NCBI RefSeq assembly: GCF_038404745.2 | Contig: NZ_JAYKTT020000077.1 | Location: 36,538 to 100,537 of the forward strand | DNA from: Chlorogloeopsis sp038404745 | Lineage (GTDB): Bacteria > Cyanobacteriota > Cyanobacteriia > Cyanobacteriales > Nostocaceae | DNA: 64,000 nt | Direction of reading: 5' to 3' | Shown here: positions 18,197 to 27,317 of the stretch, one piece after another | Position numbering within the stretch: position 1 is the stretch's first letter | Layout: the number at the start of each line of letters is the position of its first letter | Made by a program: the position numbers and the translations under genes | Notes under the pieces: model-generated | What the model saw: only the letters and a program-made list of their open reading frames with translations | Database searches by the model: none | Told to the model about the DNA's origin: nothing

Positions 18197-18727
18197 CTAC
18201 AATGTCAAAGCATGCTCTAATTTTTTGATCATGAATGCTTCTACATAATTAACTCGCTCACCACCAACACAGAGAATAGCTTCTTTCTCCTCAACAGTTT
18301 TTGCAACTTTACGCGCAATCGACATTAGCCAAGTCTTAAACTCAGATGCCTGTGCAGCAGTAAGCTTATTTGCCATAATCAACGCAACTTTCTCAAAATG
18401 AGCGATCGCTTGCTGACGTCCCTGTGCCGGATTATCAAGGTTTTGTATTAATCTTAGTAATTCAATCTCCTTTTTGTATACTGACTTTTCATCTTTAACA
18501 ATTTTTTTGTCGTCAACTGCATTGAAAGAAGCAACTAAAAATTCTACCAAGTCATTTGATATGTCTTGGCGTTGTTGTTCTGCTGCAATAATTTGAATTC
18601 CGGCTTGTACTTCTTTAAAAAAAGAAACCGGATCAATCTTGTCAGATAGGGTTAGTGCCATGATGGCTTGTAAAGGAGCCTGCATGAGGATGGACAATTC
18701 ACTGTCCGACAAGTGGTAATGCACCAT
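18197..18727 (-). CDS. uncharacterised helical protein
   Basis: The protein (176 aa) is soluble-looking, with alternating charged and hydrophobic residues consistent with mostly helical structure. Recognisable segments are YHLSDSELSILMQAPLQAIM, DPVSFFKEVQAGIQIIAAEQ and MANKLTAAQASEFKTWLMSI. There is no signal peptide or membrane segment. I do not recognise the family. The gene is monocistronic, with a large AT-rich spacer on its 5' side. Confidence 0.6.
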   Translation of the reverse strand: MVHYHLSDSELSILMQAPLQAIMALTLSDKIDPVSFFKEVQAGIQIIAAEQQRQDISNDLVEFLVASFNAVDDKKIVKDEKSVYKKEIELLRLIQNLDNPAQGRQQAIAHFEKVALIMANKLTAAQASEFKTWLMSIARKVAKTVEEKEAILCVGGERVNYVEAFMIKKLEHALTL

Positions 18728-19392
18728 TATTTACTACCCCACAGTTGAAAGAAGCGTAAAGTAACAACATACTAACTGTGGATTATTTTATATTGATAAA
18801 GACCATCTTTATAATCACTTATAAATAAAAAATTCATAAATTTTTTTATTTTTCATTTTACTGCAATTGAGTTATCTGAGCTAGCATAATTTTAAAATAT
18901 AAAAAGGAAATAAGAAACAAATAAGAAATAAATAAGAATAATTGTAAAAAAGTTCAGAATCAGAAAAATCAGTAAATAATAAGAAAAAATAATAAAAATT
19001 ATATATGCACCGGATTTAAAGTTGGTGAGATACAAAACTTTAGTCTCAAAGTCGTATGAGTGGTAAGAAAGGGAATAGGTGTGACTAGTCCCCTACCCTT
19101 ACGCGAAGCCGTCTACCATGTCAACGTGACGGAAACTGCGCCTTAGCGGGGTATTCTGCTGTAAATTTACAGCCATTTTTAGAAAGGGCGGCTAAACCCG
19201 CCCCCGACAAAAATTGTGCTTGAAATACATGAAATTTGCTATGAGCAACAAAAAACCACCGCATACTTTTGAATAACTAAGTTACTCTAGAAGCGCTGGT
19301 AAGAAAATATTGATAAATGTAGTTAAAATACTCTACAAAATGTCACTAAATGATGACATCTGCGACCAAAACATTATGTATCTTTGCTCTGA
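18728..19392. other. long AT-rich spacer with two palindromes
   Basis: The 665-base gap includes a very AT-rich half (18780-19010), likely the promoter region of the minus-strand gene ending at 18197. The other half carries a perfect 16-bp palindrome GCTGTAAATTTACAGC at 19158-19173 and a GGGCGG/CCGCCC hairpin at 19186-19203. These lie within dispersed-repeat-like sequence (TTACGCGAAGCCGTC). No ORF is supported. Confidence 0.5.
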
Positions 19393-19758
19393 TTAATAAA
19401 CTGGAATTAATCCAATTTGCCGCAAGATAAATAAGAGAATAGAGTTCACGATGCTGAGTGCAATAGCCCCAATAATTGCACTTCCAATTCCCCATCGCAA
19501 CCGAAATCCTTCAACTAGCCAAGCAGCTAAACCAAACACAATGATACTCCCAATCAAGGGAATCAATCCTAAACTCACAACTGCACTTGTTGTCCTAAAC
19601 CACCCTGGAAACAAACTCCAAAATCCATTGAAGGCACCAATTATTGCTCCAGCAATCAGAGCGATCCAAGGATTGTCAACTTCAACACCTAAAGGTAGCT
19701 TAGATATGATTAATAAACTAATGGCTATCACTACGATAGAAATGAGAAAGCCAGTCAT
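19393..19758 (-). CDS. phage-holin-family (PF04020-like) membrane protein
   Basis: This small membrane protein (121 aa) has four hydrophobic helices: TGFLISIVVIAISLLIIS, then a GAIIGAFNGFW-containing helix, LGLIPLIGSIIVFGLAAWLV and SIVNSILLFILRQIG. The pattern fits the bacterial family named phage holin superfamily IV, whose members are mostly chromosomal and not phage. I prefer the ATG at 19758, since GAGG lies nine bases upstream, over a TTG five codons earlier. It is the last gene of a minus-strand run that includes the 1218-aa protein. Confidence 0.72.
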   Translation of the reverse strand: MTGFLISIVVIAISLLIISKLPLGVEVDNPWIALIAGAIIGAFNGFWSLFPGWFRTTSAVVSLGLIPLIGSIIVFGLAAWLVEGFRLRWGIGSAIIGAIALSIVNSILLFILRQIGLIPVY

Positions 19759-19951
19759 CTTTTCATGCCTCAAATATGAAAAATGGACAAAGGTAACTTG
19801 ATATTTGCAATCACTTAGTCTTGAGTTCCAATGCCTGCTTTAGTTTTCCGATTTGGGAACATAGTCAAGAGCTTTAACTAAGGTTAACAGATTTACAAAG
19901 ATTTGAGCTAAAAGATAAGCAATTGGTATGATTCGGGCATCGGCATAGATT

Positions 19952-22900
19952 TTAGAGTGTCATCGGTGCAATCGGTTCAATATCAAGATCATTGCCACCA
20001 ATTTGATTTGTACGAAGTACCCACACATAAGCATTATGTTTGAGAAAAACGTGCACAATCGTATCACTTGCTAGGCGAGGCAACAGAGTTTTCCAGCTTG
20101 CCAGTCCAGTTAGCAAGTTTTGTAAGGGGTCATCTTCTAAAGTACTGCCTAAATTGTATTCATTTTTTTCCCAGTCGGAACGCACAGTGCCAAATGGCTG
20201 AAGTTCACGTTTCAAAGCTTCGTCCAGTTCCAATAACTGTTGATATTGTCTAGCTTGCTCAGGATTATGTAATAGCCAGTTTTCCAATAAAGAGGCATTT
20301 GATTGAATTGCTCGCTGTAAGCTACGAAGACTGGCAAACAATGCCTTGTTGGAGTCTTGGGCGCAGTTATATGCTGGCCCAACATAGGTTCCACCAGTAC
20401 CATCACCAATCCGATAACGAGCGGTCATGGCTTGAAGTTGGGTTAGCATGATATCTAAGACAGAGCGTTTCATGCCATTGAACTCAAAGTCTCCGGTGAA
20501 CGCATCAAGCTTCACCAGAATATCGCACACAGGACGAATACCTGTCCAACCAAATTGGCGATCGCCCATGTAACGTGACCAGTGCAAGGTTCCTGCGATT
20601 AATCCATCCGTGTTATGGGTGTAAATCTGATAGTAGTTTATATCAAACTGGAGTTCATCTGCGAGCGGTTCGCGCACGACTTGGGCTAATCCGTAGGCAA
20701 AGTGACCAAAAAATATGGGACTAGCAGCAGCGGGTTCTTTCTTGTTACCTCCAATGCCACCATAGGTATGCAATAATAAGGCGCGCTCACCTTCTTGCCA
20801 CTCGGCGAGCGCATCTTGAATTGATTGATTTTGGCAACTCAGCAACACCGAACTAATTTTGCCTTTCTGAGCTAGAATATCAGCCCAAGCTTGTTTGCGA
20901 ATGTATTTATACGCTGGCTTGCGGCCGAAAATCACTCGCTCTGGTTGGAGTCGCATCAGGGCGCGTGGAGCAAGGGACTGTACCACAAAATACCCCGATG
21001 CATCTTTAGCACCATAGATATACCAACCTGTTTCATTAAGTAGAGATTTTTCTATGTGGCGGCTGGTGGAGGGAAAACAGTCATTGCGATCGGCAACTGG
21101 TGGCGGTAGGCGGACAATTTCCTCTATACCATCAAATTGTCGAGAGCTAGGATTGAAATGCACCACTCGAAACTGATCAGTTCCTTTAACAGGCTGGAAA
21201 AACTGAATTAAACCGTAGTATCGCCCGGTGATTTGCACTGGTTGAGTGCGGATGCGAAGTGTAATATTTGCTGCTACTGCTTCGATAATAATATCGTCAT
21301 TTAGCATCACAATCACATCATCATTTGGACGTGAACCTGCAAGAGATTCGAGCGGATCGACCTGTCGCCAATGATTTAAGCGCACCGGATGAATCGATCC
21401 CCCATATTTACTGGTGTACTCTGCATCAGCGCTGAAGTGAACATCGTGTGTCACTGCCCGCACCCAGTTCTGTACATTTTGGTCATCCACCCAACGCAAG
21501 TTTACAACTTGTCCTACTAAGTGTTCATAACCTGCATCAGCATAATGAACTTCAAACAGACATCCTCGAACGGTGTGTCGTTCTTGTTTCTGTGGCAAAA
21601 TTAAACGACCTATCCAGCGTCCGAGCGGACGATACCAGTTCAAATCAACCGTTTGGTGGAGTGGATAATAATCAGGGTGATTAAAGTCAGCTTCCTGGTA
21701 AAGTCCGTAGTTACTCGGTTTTCTGGTGATGTGTTGTTCAGCAACCAATAATTTACCGCGCAGAATTTGGATAATATAGTCTACAGTCTGTTCCAAATGG
21801 CTGCGTCCATCTGGTAGATATTCTTTTGGATCTAACATTCCACCAGGAACCTGATGACCGACAGGCCCAAGAGAAATAAAGCTAATTTTACCGAGTCGTT
21901 TGCCTCGGTTCCAGTAAGAGAGCGGAAGTAGTTTCCACCGTCCGGGAAAAAGAATCGGCCCAAGTTGTTCGACTGTGTCTTTTTCACCAACTAAATGGTA
22001 GAGGTGTTCAAGCTTGAGAATATTGCAGTTACCACTGATAACTCCACCTAAGGAAATTACATCAATAGGAGCACCAGTTGCTCGTCTGAGGAAATGCGCA
22101 GATGCGGCAGACATTTGCCCTCCACCACTATAGCCAATTAAGGTGACAGGAACACTACTGCCAGGCTGGTAACCATTGTTAATTAGCGCATTGTACATGA
22201 CCTGAGCTATGCCTTGGTTGTAGAGAGGGCCGTAACGTCGATCAGCTGAAACGCACACGATTAAGACGTTCCGAAGATTAACCAAATAACCCAGTAAGTT
22301 AGTAGGGTTGGCAAAGCGTAGTCTATCAGCAAGTCGCCAGAGAAAGCCAAGAGGACGGTCTTCAACAAGAGGTTTGTTAAAGACGGAATATACCATTAAC
22401 CCTCGAATCAGTGCTACATCATTAGGTAGGGCAGGAACTAAGGCATCTAAAAAATCTTCAATGTCGGGAAGATATTCAGAAGTAGATTGACAAATGCCGT
22501 CCAGATAAATGATGTAACGAGAAATGTTTCGGGAGTCTGCAACAGGTTCCACCAAGGTTCCCGTGTTAATGGTTGTATTGACTTCATCGTTATACCATCC
22601 TGCCCACCATCCTAAAGTTTCTAGGGGAGCTAAAAGCCCTGCAAAGATGAGTCCGACAATGCCAATCCATACTAAATCAAAAACAAATCGAAACATCCCT
22701 GGCAGTCGGGTATACCATCCAAATAATCCTTCACGGACAGGCCTGAGCAGAATTGCTACTACAAAGGCAAGAACTACCATGCCCAGTAGACGGAGAAATA
22801 GTATTAGCTGCTGTTTGTTGAATGTATTATTAGCCACAGCAGAAGTTTCAGCCCTAGTACCACTTGTCGTATAATCACTAACTCGTGGTGTTAAATTTTC

Positions 22901-23608
22901 CTCCTCTACCCTTGGTCTAGCTGAGGCAATTAACTGCTGAATATCTGGAGCTGTTGTTGGCGAAGAAGTTCGATTCAAGCCAGTGCCAACTAATTCAGTT
23001 ACTTCCTGCCGATGGGTTACTAACTCAACTCCAGCCACCTTATTGGCTAACCAACGCCCCAAGTTAGCGATCGGTTGACCAATAGTTTGCTGTAATATTT
23101 GCAGCATTGCCCACCCAAATGCAACATACCAAAAAGCAGTTCCTGCCGATACCTGAGCAACAGCTCCAAAGCCAACAACCATTGCCAGCAAGTGCCAGAC
23201 TGACAACAGCCATAAAATCGGAACTCCCAGGTAGGGTAGTGCTCCCAAAAAGCTGAACATCAGGGGCGCATAACTTAGCCCTAGCACCCTTGCTAAGGTA
23301 TTGAAGGGAAAATTGATAGACGAAGAGATCAGACAAATCAGCCAAGAGCTAAATACTAGAAATAGATACCCAAATGTATATAAAACTGCGTTTATTAACA
23401 GGCTAAAAATGAAGCGTACAGGCTGAACACGATTGATAAAAAGAATGATGCTCTCGGCGATCGCCTGAGATAAACCAGAGATGAGGACAATCAAAAGCGC
23501 TAGGGTAAACCCATTGGGTAAGATGCTAATTTGCTGGAAGACCTCTGCATTAAAGCTAAATACTCCTGCCAATAATTCCCAAAGTTGATTGACATCAGTT
23601 GTGGACAT
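19952..23608 (-). CDS. 1218-aa multi-domain membrane protein with alpha/beta-hydrolase core
   Basis: Residues 1-190 contain about five hydrophobic helices and residues 265-345 two more. A soluble region from about 360 begins YIIYLDGICQST and carries a nucleophile elbow VTLIGYSGGGQMSAASAHFL with Ser494 in a GxSxG motif, followed by ISLGGVISG and LYHLVGEKDTVEQLG, the expected acid region, and GPVGHQVPGG, a possible catalytic His. Beyond residue 650 lie two or three unassigned modules, including LLLHTYGGIGG and TGGTYVGPAYNCAQDSNKAL. The layout suggests a membrane-anchored esterase, lipase or acyltransferase fused to extra domains. I recognise no named family for the whole chain. Neighbours on the strand are small exported or membrane proteins. 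Confidence 0.75.
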   Translation of the reverse strand: MSTTDVNQLWELLAGVFSFNAEVFQQISILPNGFTLALLIVLISGLSQAIAESIILFINRVQPVRFIFSLLINAVLYTFGYLFLVFSSWLICLISSSINFPFNTLARVLGLSYAPLMFSFLGALPYLGVPILWLLSVWHLLAMVVGFGAVAQVSAGTAFWYVAFGWAMLQILQQTIGQPIANLGRWLANKVAGVELVTHRQEVTELVGTGLNRTSSPTTAPDIQQLIASARPRVEEENLTPRVSDYTTSGTRAETSAVANNTFNKQQLILFLRLLGMVVLAFVVAILLRPVREGLFGWYTRLPGMFRFVFDLVWIGIVGLIFAGLLAPLETLGWWAGWYNDEVNTTINTGTLVEPVADSRNISRYIIYLDGICQSTSEYLPDIEDFLDALVPALPNDVALIRGLMVYSVFNKPLVEDRPLGFLWRLADRLRFANPTNLLGYLVNLRNVLIVCVSADRRYGPLYNQGIAQVMYNALINNGYQPGSSVPVTLIGYSGGGQMSAASAHFLRRATGAPIDVISLGGVISGNCNILKLEHLYHLVGEKDTVEQLGPILFPGRWKLLPLSYWNRGKRLGKISFISLGPVGHQVPGGMLDPKEYLPDGRSHLEQTVDYIIQILRGKLLVAEQHITRKPSNYGLYQEADFNHPDYYPLHQTVDLNWYRPLGRWIGRLILPQKQERHTVRGCLFEVHYADAGYEHLVGQVVNLRWVDDQNVQNWVRAVTHDVHFSADAEYTSKYGGSIHPVRLNHWRQVDPLESLAGSRPNDDVIVMLNDDIIIEAVAANITLRIRTQPVQITGRYYGLIQFFQPVKGTDQFRVVHFNPSSRQFDGIEEIVRLPPPVADRNDCFPSTSRHIEKSLLNETGWYIYGAKDASGYFVVQSLAPRALMRLQPERVIFGRKPAYKYIRKQAWADILAQKGKISSVLLSCQNQSIQDALAEWQEGERALLLHTYGGIGGNKKEPAAASPIFFGHFAYGLAQVVREPLADELQFDINYYQIYTHNTDGLIAGTLHWSRYMGDRQFGWTGIRPVCDILVKLDAFTGDFEFNGMKRSVLDIMLTQLQAMTARYRIGDGTGGTYVGPAYNCAQDSNKALFASLRSLQRAIQSNASLLENWLLHNPEQARQYQQLLELDEALKRELQPFGTVRSDWEKNEYNLGSTLEDDPLQNLLTGLASWKTLLPRLASDTIVHVFLKHNAYVWVLRTNQIGGNDLDIEPIAPMTL

Positions 23609-23671
23609 GGTTATATTCTCATGTCTGTTTTGTAAATCTTAGTACTATCAAGCTCATCTGTAGCATTTACC

Positions 23672-24073
23672 TTACAGCTTGTATTTTTTCGCATATTCGC
23701 GAACTGATGAGTCCACAACGGCGTAGAGGAGTTGATCCGGGTCGTTTTCTGCCTTTTTTCTGATCATCTGCCCAATTTCTTTACCCGTTTCTTTAGAGGG
23801 ACGCAGTTGATATCCTCGCTTCTCTACTGATAACGCCACAAGTTGCTGAACCATACGGACAAAGGAGTCGTAGTTCTTCCCGCTCTTCTGCCAAGCTTCT
23901 TTTACCGTTATGGTGGTAAGTTCGTTGTTGTTCCACGTTTGTTGAGTAGTCTGATTTTGGACTAGTTGCTGAGGCGAATTTGCATTTGCTTTCAAACTTG
24001 TTGAGAATATCCCTGCACTTGATGTGGCAGTAAGAGCAGATATGACCACCATCCGGCTAATTAGCGACTTCAT
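23672..24073 (-). CDS. small secreted protein of unknown function
   Basis: This protein of 133 aa starts with a signal peptide (SLISRMVVISALTATSSAGI, likely cut near ANA-NS). The mature part is polar and helical: VKEAWQKSGKNYDSFVRMV, ALSVEKRGYQLRPSKETG, IGQMIRKKAENDPDQLL. No cysteine pair or catalytic motif is apparent. AGGAGG lies eight bases before the ATG at 24073 and only two before an ATG at 24079, so the inner start is chosen. It precedes the 1218-aa protein by 63 bp and is probably in the same operon. Confidence 0.65.
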   Translation of the reverse strand: MKSLISRMVVISALTATSSAGIFSTSLKANANSPQQLVQNQTTQQTWNNNELTTITVKEAWQKSGKNYDSFVRMVQQLVALSVEKRGYQLRPSKETGKEIGQMIRKKAENDPDQLLYAVVDSSVREYAKKYKL

Positions 24074-24202
24074 CTTCATTTCCTCCTCATTTCTGCAATC
24101 TTTTGAGTTAAGTACCTAAACAAAATTAGTTACACATTCTCTGTGCTGTTCCCTGTTGCCTGCCTCCAGCCGTAAATTTAATTTTGCCTAACTACTTACT
24201 AG

Positions 24203-24562
24203 TTATTTATTTCTACCGCTACCACCGACAATCCCGCCAGCCGCACCACCATAGATTCCGCCTCTGATGGCTCCATCCAATCCATCCGTGAGTAATCCAA
24301 TCCCGGCTCCCACTGCTGCACCTGTTGCGGCAGTTTCACGTGCTCGTTCACCACGTTTTCCTCCCTCAGTCACCGCAGCAGTACCAGCTCCAATTGCAGC
24401 CCCTTCAAGCGCATCACCTAATCCATCACCAAAAATGGCTCCAGCTGCACCACTAATCAGCGCTCCTGTCGTTTTTCTGTCTGCTCGGCTGGGAGTGCTA
24501 GCTAAACACACAGCTAGAAGACTTACTCCGATACCAGCTGCACATCGTTTCCACTGCTTCAC
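24203..24562 (-). CDS. glycine-zipper exported protein
   Basis: This protein of 119 aa has a signal peptide-like start (AAGIGVSLLAVCLASTPSRA) and then a Gly/Ala-rich body with repeated GxxxG spacing, for example SGAAGAIFGDGLGDALEGAA and GGIYGGAAGGIVGG. Glycine-zipper proteins of this kind insert into or pack against the outer membrane. A short basic stretch (EGGKRGERARET) separates two zipper halves. It is the second gene of the minus-strand envelope run. The exact role is unknown. Confidence 0.7.
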   Translation of the reverse strand: MKQWKRCAAGIGVSLLAVCLASTPSRADRKTTGALISGAAGAIFGDGLGDALEGAAIGAGTAAVTEGGKRGERARETAATGAAVGAGIGLLTDGLDGAIRGGIYGGAAGGIVGGSGRNK

Positions 24563-24776
24563 AGTCCACCTCTTTATATCTAATGAGTTACTCTCAACCA
24601 GAGAATTTCAAGTGGGTTTTGGAAATTTGTAAGACATTAAATCCCCACCACAAGTTGGTAGCAACCCATTATATGTAGTGGGGTGATGTTTTTATTATCC
24701 ATACAGAAAATATTAACAATGGTACTAAAGTTGCTCAGTTGCTCAAATACCAATGTGGTTGATGTAATTCATCATG

Positions 24777-25271
24777 CTAATAAGCGTAAACACCACCCGC
24801 TTTAGAAATATTTAGTACACGGTAACCAGCAGCATCAACAGGTCTAACCCTGACCTCAATCGTATTATCTTGGGCAGAAGTTTCATACCTTAAACCACCA
24901 GCTTTTCCAGCAGCAGCTTCTTGTGAGGGATTATAAATAGCAATGTTGACAGGTAGAGTAACATTGTTAAGTTTTGCATTACCCCCTACAGGTAAGTCAT
25001 TATCTGCACGTCCGTCTAGGAAATTGTATTTCAAAGGTGAATTAGTTTCATTAATGAGGATAACGGTTACTGCTTGTTTTGGATTCACCCGTGCGATCGG
25101 TTGCCAGTAGCCAGGATTGTAAGTGCGTGCAGGTGGATTTTGAGTAGGTAGTTTTTGCTGAGTGGGTAGCTTGGGGGTAGGTGGTTTTTGAGCTAAGACT
25201 GGTACGGTTAAACTTGCTACCAAAGTCACTCCTCCTACCAGCCAAATTTTAATCTGATTTAGTTGTGGCAT
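24777..25271 (-). CDS. secreted protein of unknown function
   Basis: The protein is 164 aa. The N-terminus carries a signal peptide (KIWLVGGVTLVASLTVPVLA, with an AQK cut site), then a Pro/Lys/Gln-rich spacer made of short repeats (PKLPTQQKLPTQNPP), then a beta-rich domain (VTVILINETNSPLKYNFLDG to RPVDAAGYRVLNISKAGGVY). The mature domain looks like an immunoglobulin-type or pilus/adhesin-like sandwich, but I know no exact family. It starts the minus-strand run ending at the holin-like gene. Confidence 0.65.
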   Translation of the reverse strand: MPQLNQIKIWLVGGVTLVASLTVPVLAQKPPTPKLPTQQKLPTQNPPARTYNPGYWQPIARVNPKQAVTVILINETNSPLKYNFLDGRADNDLPVGGNAKLNNVTLPVNIAIYNPSQEAAAGKAGGLRYETSAQDNTIEVRVRPVDAAGYRVLNISKAGGVYAY

Positions 25272-26197
25272 ACCTTAGTTTCTCTCACTAAAATTAGAAA
25301 AAATAAAAGTGATATAACTGTTTAAAACAAGCTAATTGAATAGTACTTGTCACAAACAGACAAACAGAGTAAGTCCATCTAGTTATTAGCTGAAAGTAAA
25401 ATACCTTGAAAATAAAATCTATAGTTATGCCATTAGATAGAGGAAGATTTCTTCCAAAAGGAAGATTTTTTATCTCAACACTGTTTTAAGAGAAATACTT
25501 GTATCAATCTGTAAAAATATATAAGCAATTGTTAAATAATCATAATTTTATAAACTATTTTTAGCCTAATGTTAGGCTCATAAAGCCTCATGATCTTAAC
25601 GTTTTGAGGATAGATAATAAAATTTTAGAATATTGATAGATTTATTGTTATATCTTATTTCTTTCTTATATTTTTGTGATAGCTTAAATAAATTGATATT
25701 AAGGTAAAATTGTAAACTTTAGCTTTGTCAGTATTTTTTCTATTAAAAGTCAATCTACGAAAAACAGAGCCTCTTGTGGTTTCATCATATACAAGTTTTG
25801 GCTTTTTGTTGTCTGTATAAGCTTTCTTTAATAGCGGTTATGGAAATAGATAAAAATTTTCGGATAGCTAGCACATTAACAATTGGATTTCAAGCCAGCT
25901 AATTGAGGCGATCGCTCTATGGTTACCAATTGATTTAGTTGTAAGCTTAAATTAGAGATAGTCTAAAACGTCAAGACACAGAGTTGTATGCTGTCTGATG
26001 TAGCTAGCAGGGAATGAGTGACATTATGCTATGCCTTGAAAGTGAATGGTGAAAAGCGATCACTCAACAAGAAACCATGACTGTTTGTCAAGGTAATTTA
26101 TCGTCAATATTAGCTTGATAATAAGCGATTTCTGGTGAAATTGTGCTGAATAAGTGACTCGCTTTTTAAATTTGACACAATTATCAACCGAGGAATC
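25272..26197. other. 926-base AT-rich spacer between divergent genes
   Basis: This is the longest gap between divergently transcribed genes. It holds GGAAGA/TCTTCC/GGAAGA alternating segments at 25442-25465 with a following T tract, a short AGCCTAA/TTAGGCT inverted repeat at 25563-25578 and otherwise AT-rich sequence. No ORF is supported. It should contain promoters for both flanking genes and could hide a small RNA. Confidence 0.45.
25442..25471 (+). promoter_or_regulatory. terminator-like hairpin with alternative pairing partner
   Basis: Three alternating segments, GGAAGA (25442-25447), TCTTCC (25450-25455) and GGAAGA (25460-25465), permit two mutually exclusive hairpins. The second ends directly in TTTTTT (25466-25471), as in an intrinsic terminator reading rightward. 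No plus-strand gene is called upstream. The arrangement resembles a small attenuator, but no reader gene is identified. Confidence 0.35.
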
Positions 26198-27310
26198 ATG
26201 AGTATAAAGCAAACACATCTCAGTAAAGGGAATATCTTGATTGTTGATGATAAACTGGAAACTTTAAACCTTTTAGTTTCTTTATTGTCTGAAAATGGAT
26301 ATGGAGTCTTACCTGCCTTAAGCGGGAAAATGGTGTTTAAATCTATTCAGTCAAATATACCTGACTTAATTTTGCTGGATATCATGATGCCAGAAATGGA
26401 TGGCTATGAAGTTTGTCAAAAGCTAAAAGCCGCCGAACAAACTAAAGAAATTCCAATTATTTTTATTAGCGACTTCAATGAAGATTTTGATAAAGCAAAA
26501 GCCTTTTCTGTGGGTGGAGTAGATTATATTACTAAACCCTTTGAGCCATCAGAGCTATTAGCTCGCATCGAGAATCAATTACGTCTTAGTCGGTTATCTA
26601 AACAGATGCGAGAGCAAAATAAACAGCTTTTGAAGGAGATTGAAGAACGTAAGCGAGTAGAAGAGATATTACACCAGCACCAAGAACTCTTGCAAACTGT
26701 TGTTTTGGAAGAACGTACTCGTATGGCAAGGGAAATCCACGATACCCTCGCCCAAACCTTCACAGGTATCTTAGTACATTCGGGAGCAGCCTCCCGATTA
26801 ATGATGCATAATTCACAAACAGCACAAGTGCACATTATTCAAGTACGTGATTTAGCTCGTTGTGGACTTGTTGAAACTCGCCGTTCGGTGGAAGCACTAC
26901 GTCCACAATTGCTAGCACAGAGCGATTTATGCAGCGCACTCAAACACATTACAAAGCAGATGGTTTCAGATCTAGATCATCCTGCTGTTTGTAAGGTAAC
27001 TGGTATGGCATATCCTCTGCCGTCAGATGTAGAAAGTAACTTGTTACGAATCGCTCAAGAAGCACTGACTAATGCTATTAAGCATGCTAATGCTGACAAA
27101 ATTCAGATTGATGTAATGTATAAAAAAGCATTGTTTGTCTTGCGCATTAAAGATAATGGTCAAGGATTTGAAATAAACGATATTTCTTTTGAGCAAGGCT
27201 TTGGCATTTTAGGAATGAAGGAGCGTGCCAAGCAAATCGGAGCACAACTGACAATTCAGAGTTTGCCTGGAAAGGGAACACAAGTCATGGTTTCGGTAAA
27301 ACGAAATTAA
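26198..27310 (+). CDS. receiver-histidine kinase hybrid (NarX-like HisKA_3)
   Basis: This protein (370 aa) has an N-terminal receiver domain (about residues 12-128) with DLILLDIMMPEMDGYE, where Asp61 is the phosphorylation site. A coiled-coil stretch (about 135-165) and a HisKA_3 dimerisation domain with RMAREIHDTLAQTFTGIL follow, where His181 is the phosphate acceptor. The ATPase domain shows RIAQEALTNAIKHA and IKDNGQGFEI. The receiver-first order implies regulation by an upstream kinase. The NarL-type regulator gene starts 7 bp after the stop, so the two form a two-component pair. Confidence 0.93.
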   Translation: MSIKQTHLSKGNILIVDDKLETLNLLVSLLSENGYGVLPALSGKMVFKSIQSNIPDLILLDIMMPEMDGYEVCQKLKAAEQTKEIPIIFISDFNEDFDKAKAFSVGGVDYITKPFEPSELLARIENQLRLSRLSKQMREQNKQLLKEIEERKRVEEILHQHQELLQTVVLEERTRMAREIHDTLAQTFTGILVHSGAASRLMMHNSQTAQVHIIQVRDLARCGLVETRRSVEALRPQLLAQSDLCSALKHITKQMVSDLDHPAVCKVTGMAYPLPSDVESNLLRIAQEALTNAIKHANADKIQIDVMYKKALFVLRIKDNGQGFEINDISFEQGFGILGMKERAKQIGAQLTIQSLPGKGTQVMVSVKRN

Positions 27311-27317
27311 CTTCATC

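Noticed and set aside
19393..19758. holin-family gene as evidence of a prophage
   Set aside because: This family is mainly chromosomal, and no other phage-type gene is in the window.
24267..24632. 121-codon plus-strand frame
   Set aside because: It is the antisense shadow of the glycine-zipper gene; the Ala/Pro-rich translation follows from Gly/Ala codons on the other strand.
25563..25578. AGCCTAA/TTAGGCT inverted repeat as a terminator
   Set aside because: The loop is only two bases and neither side has a T tract in the needed direction.
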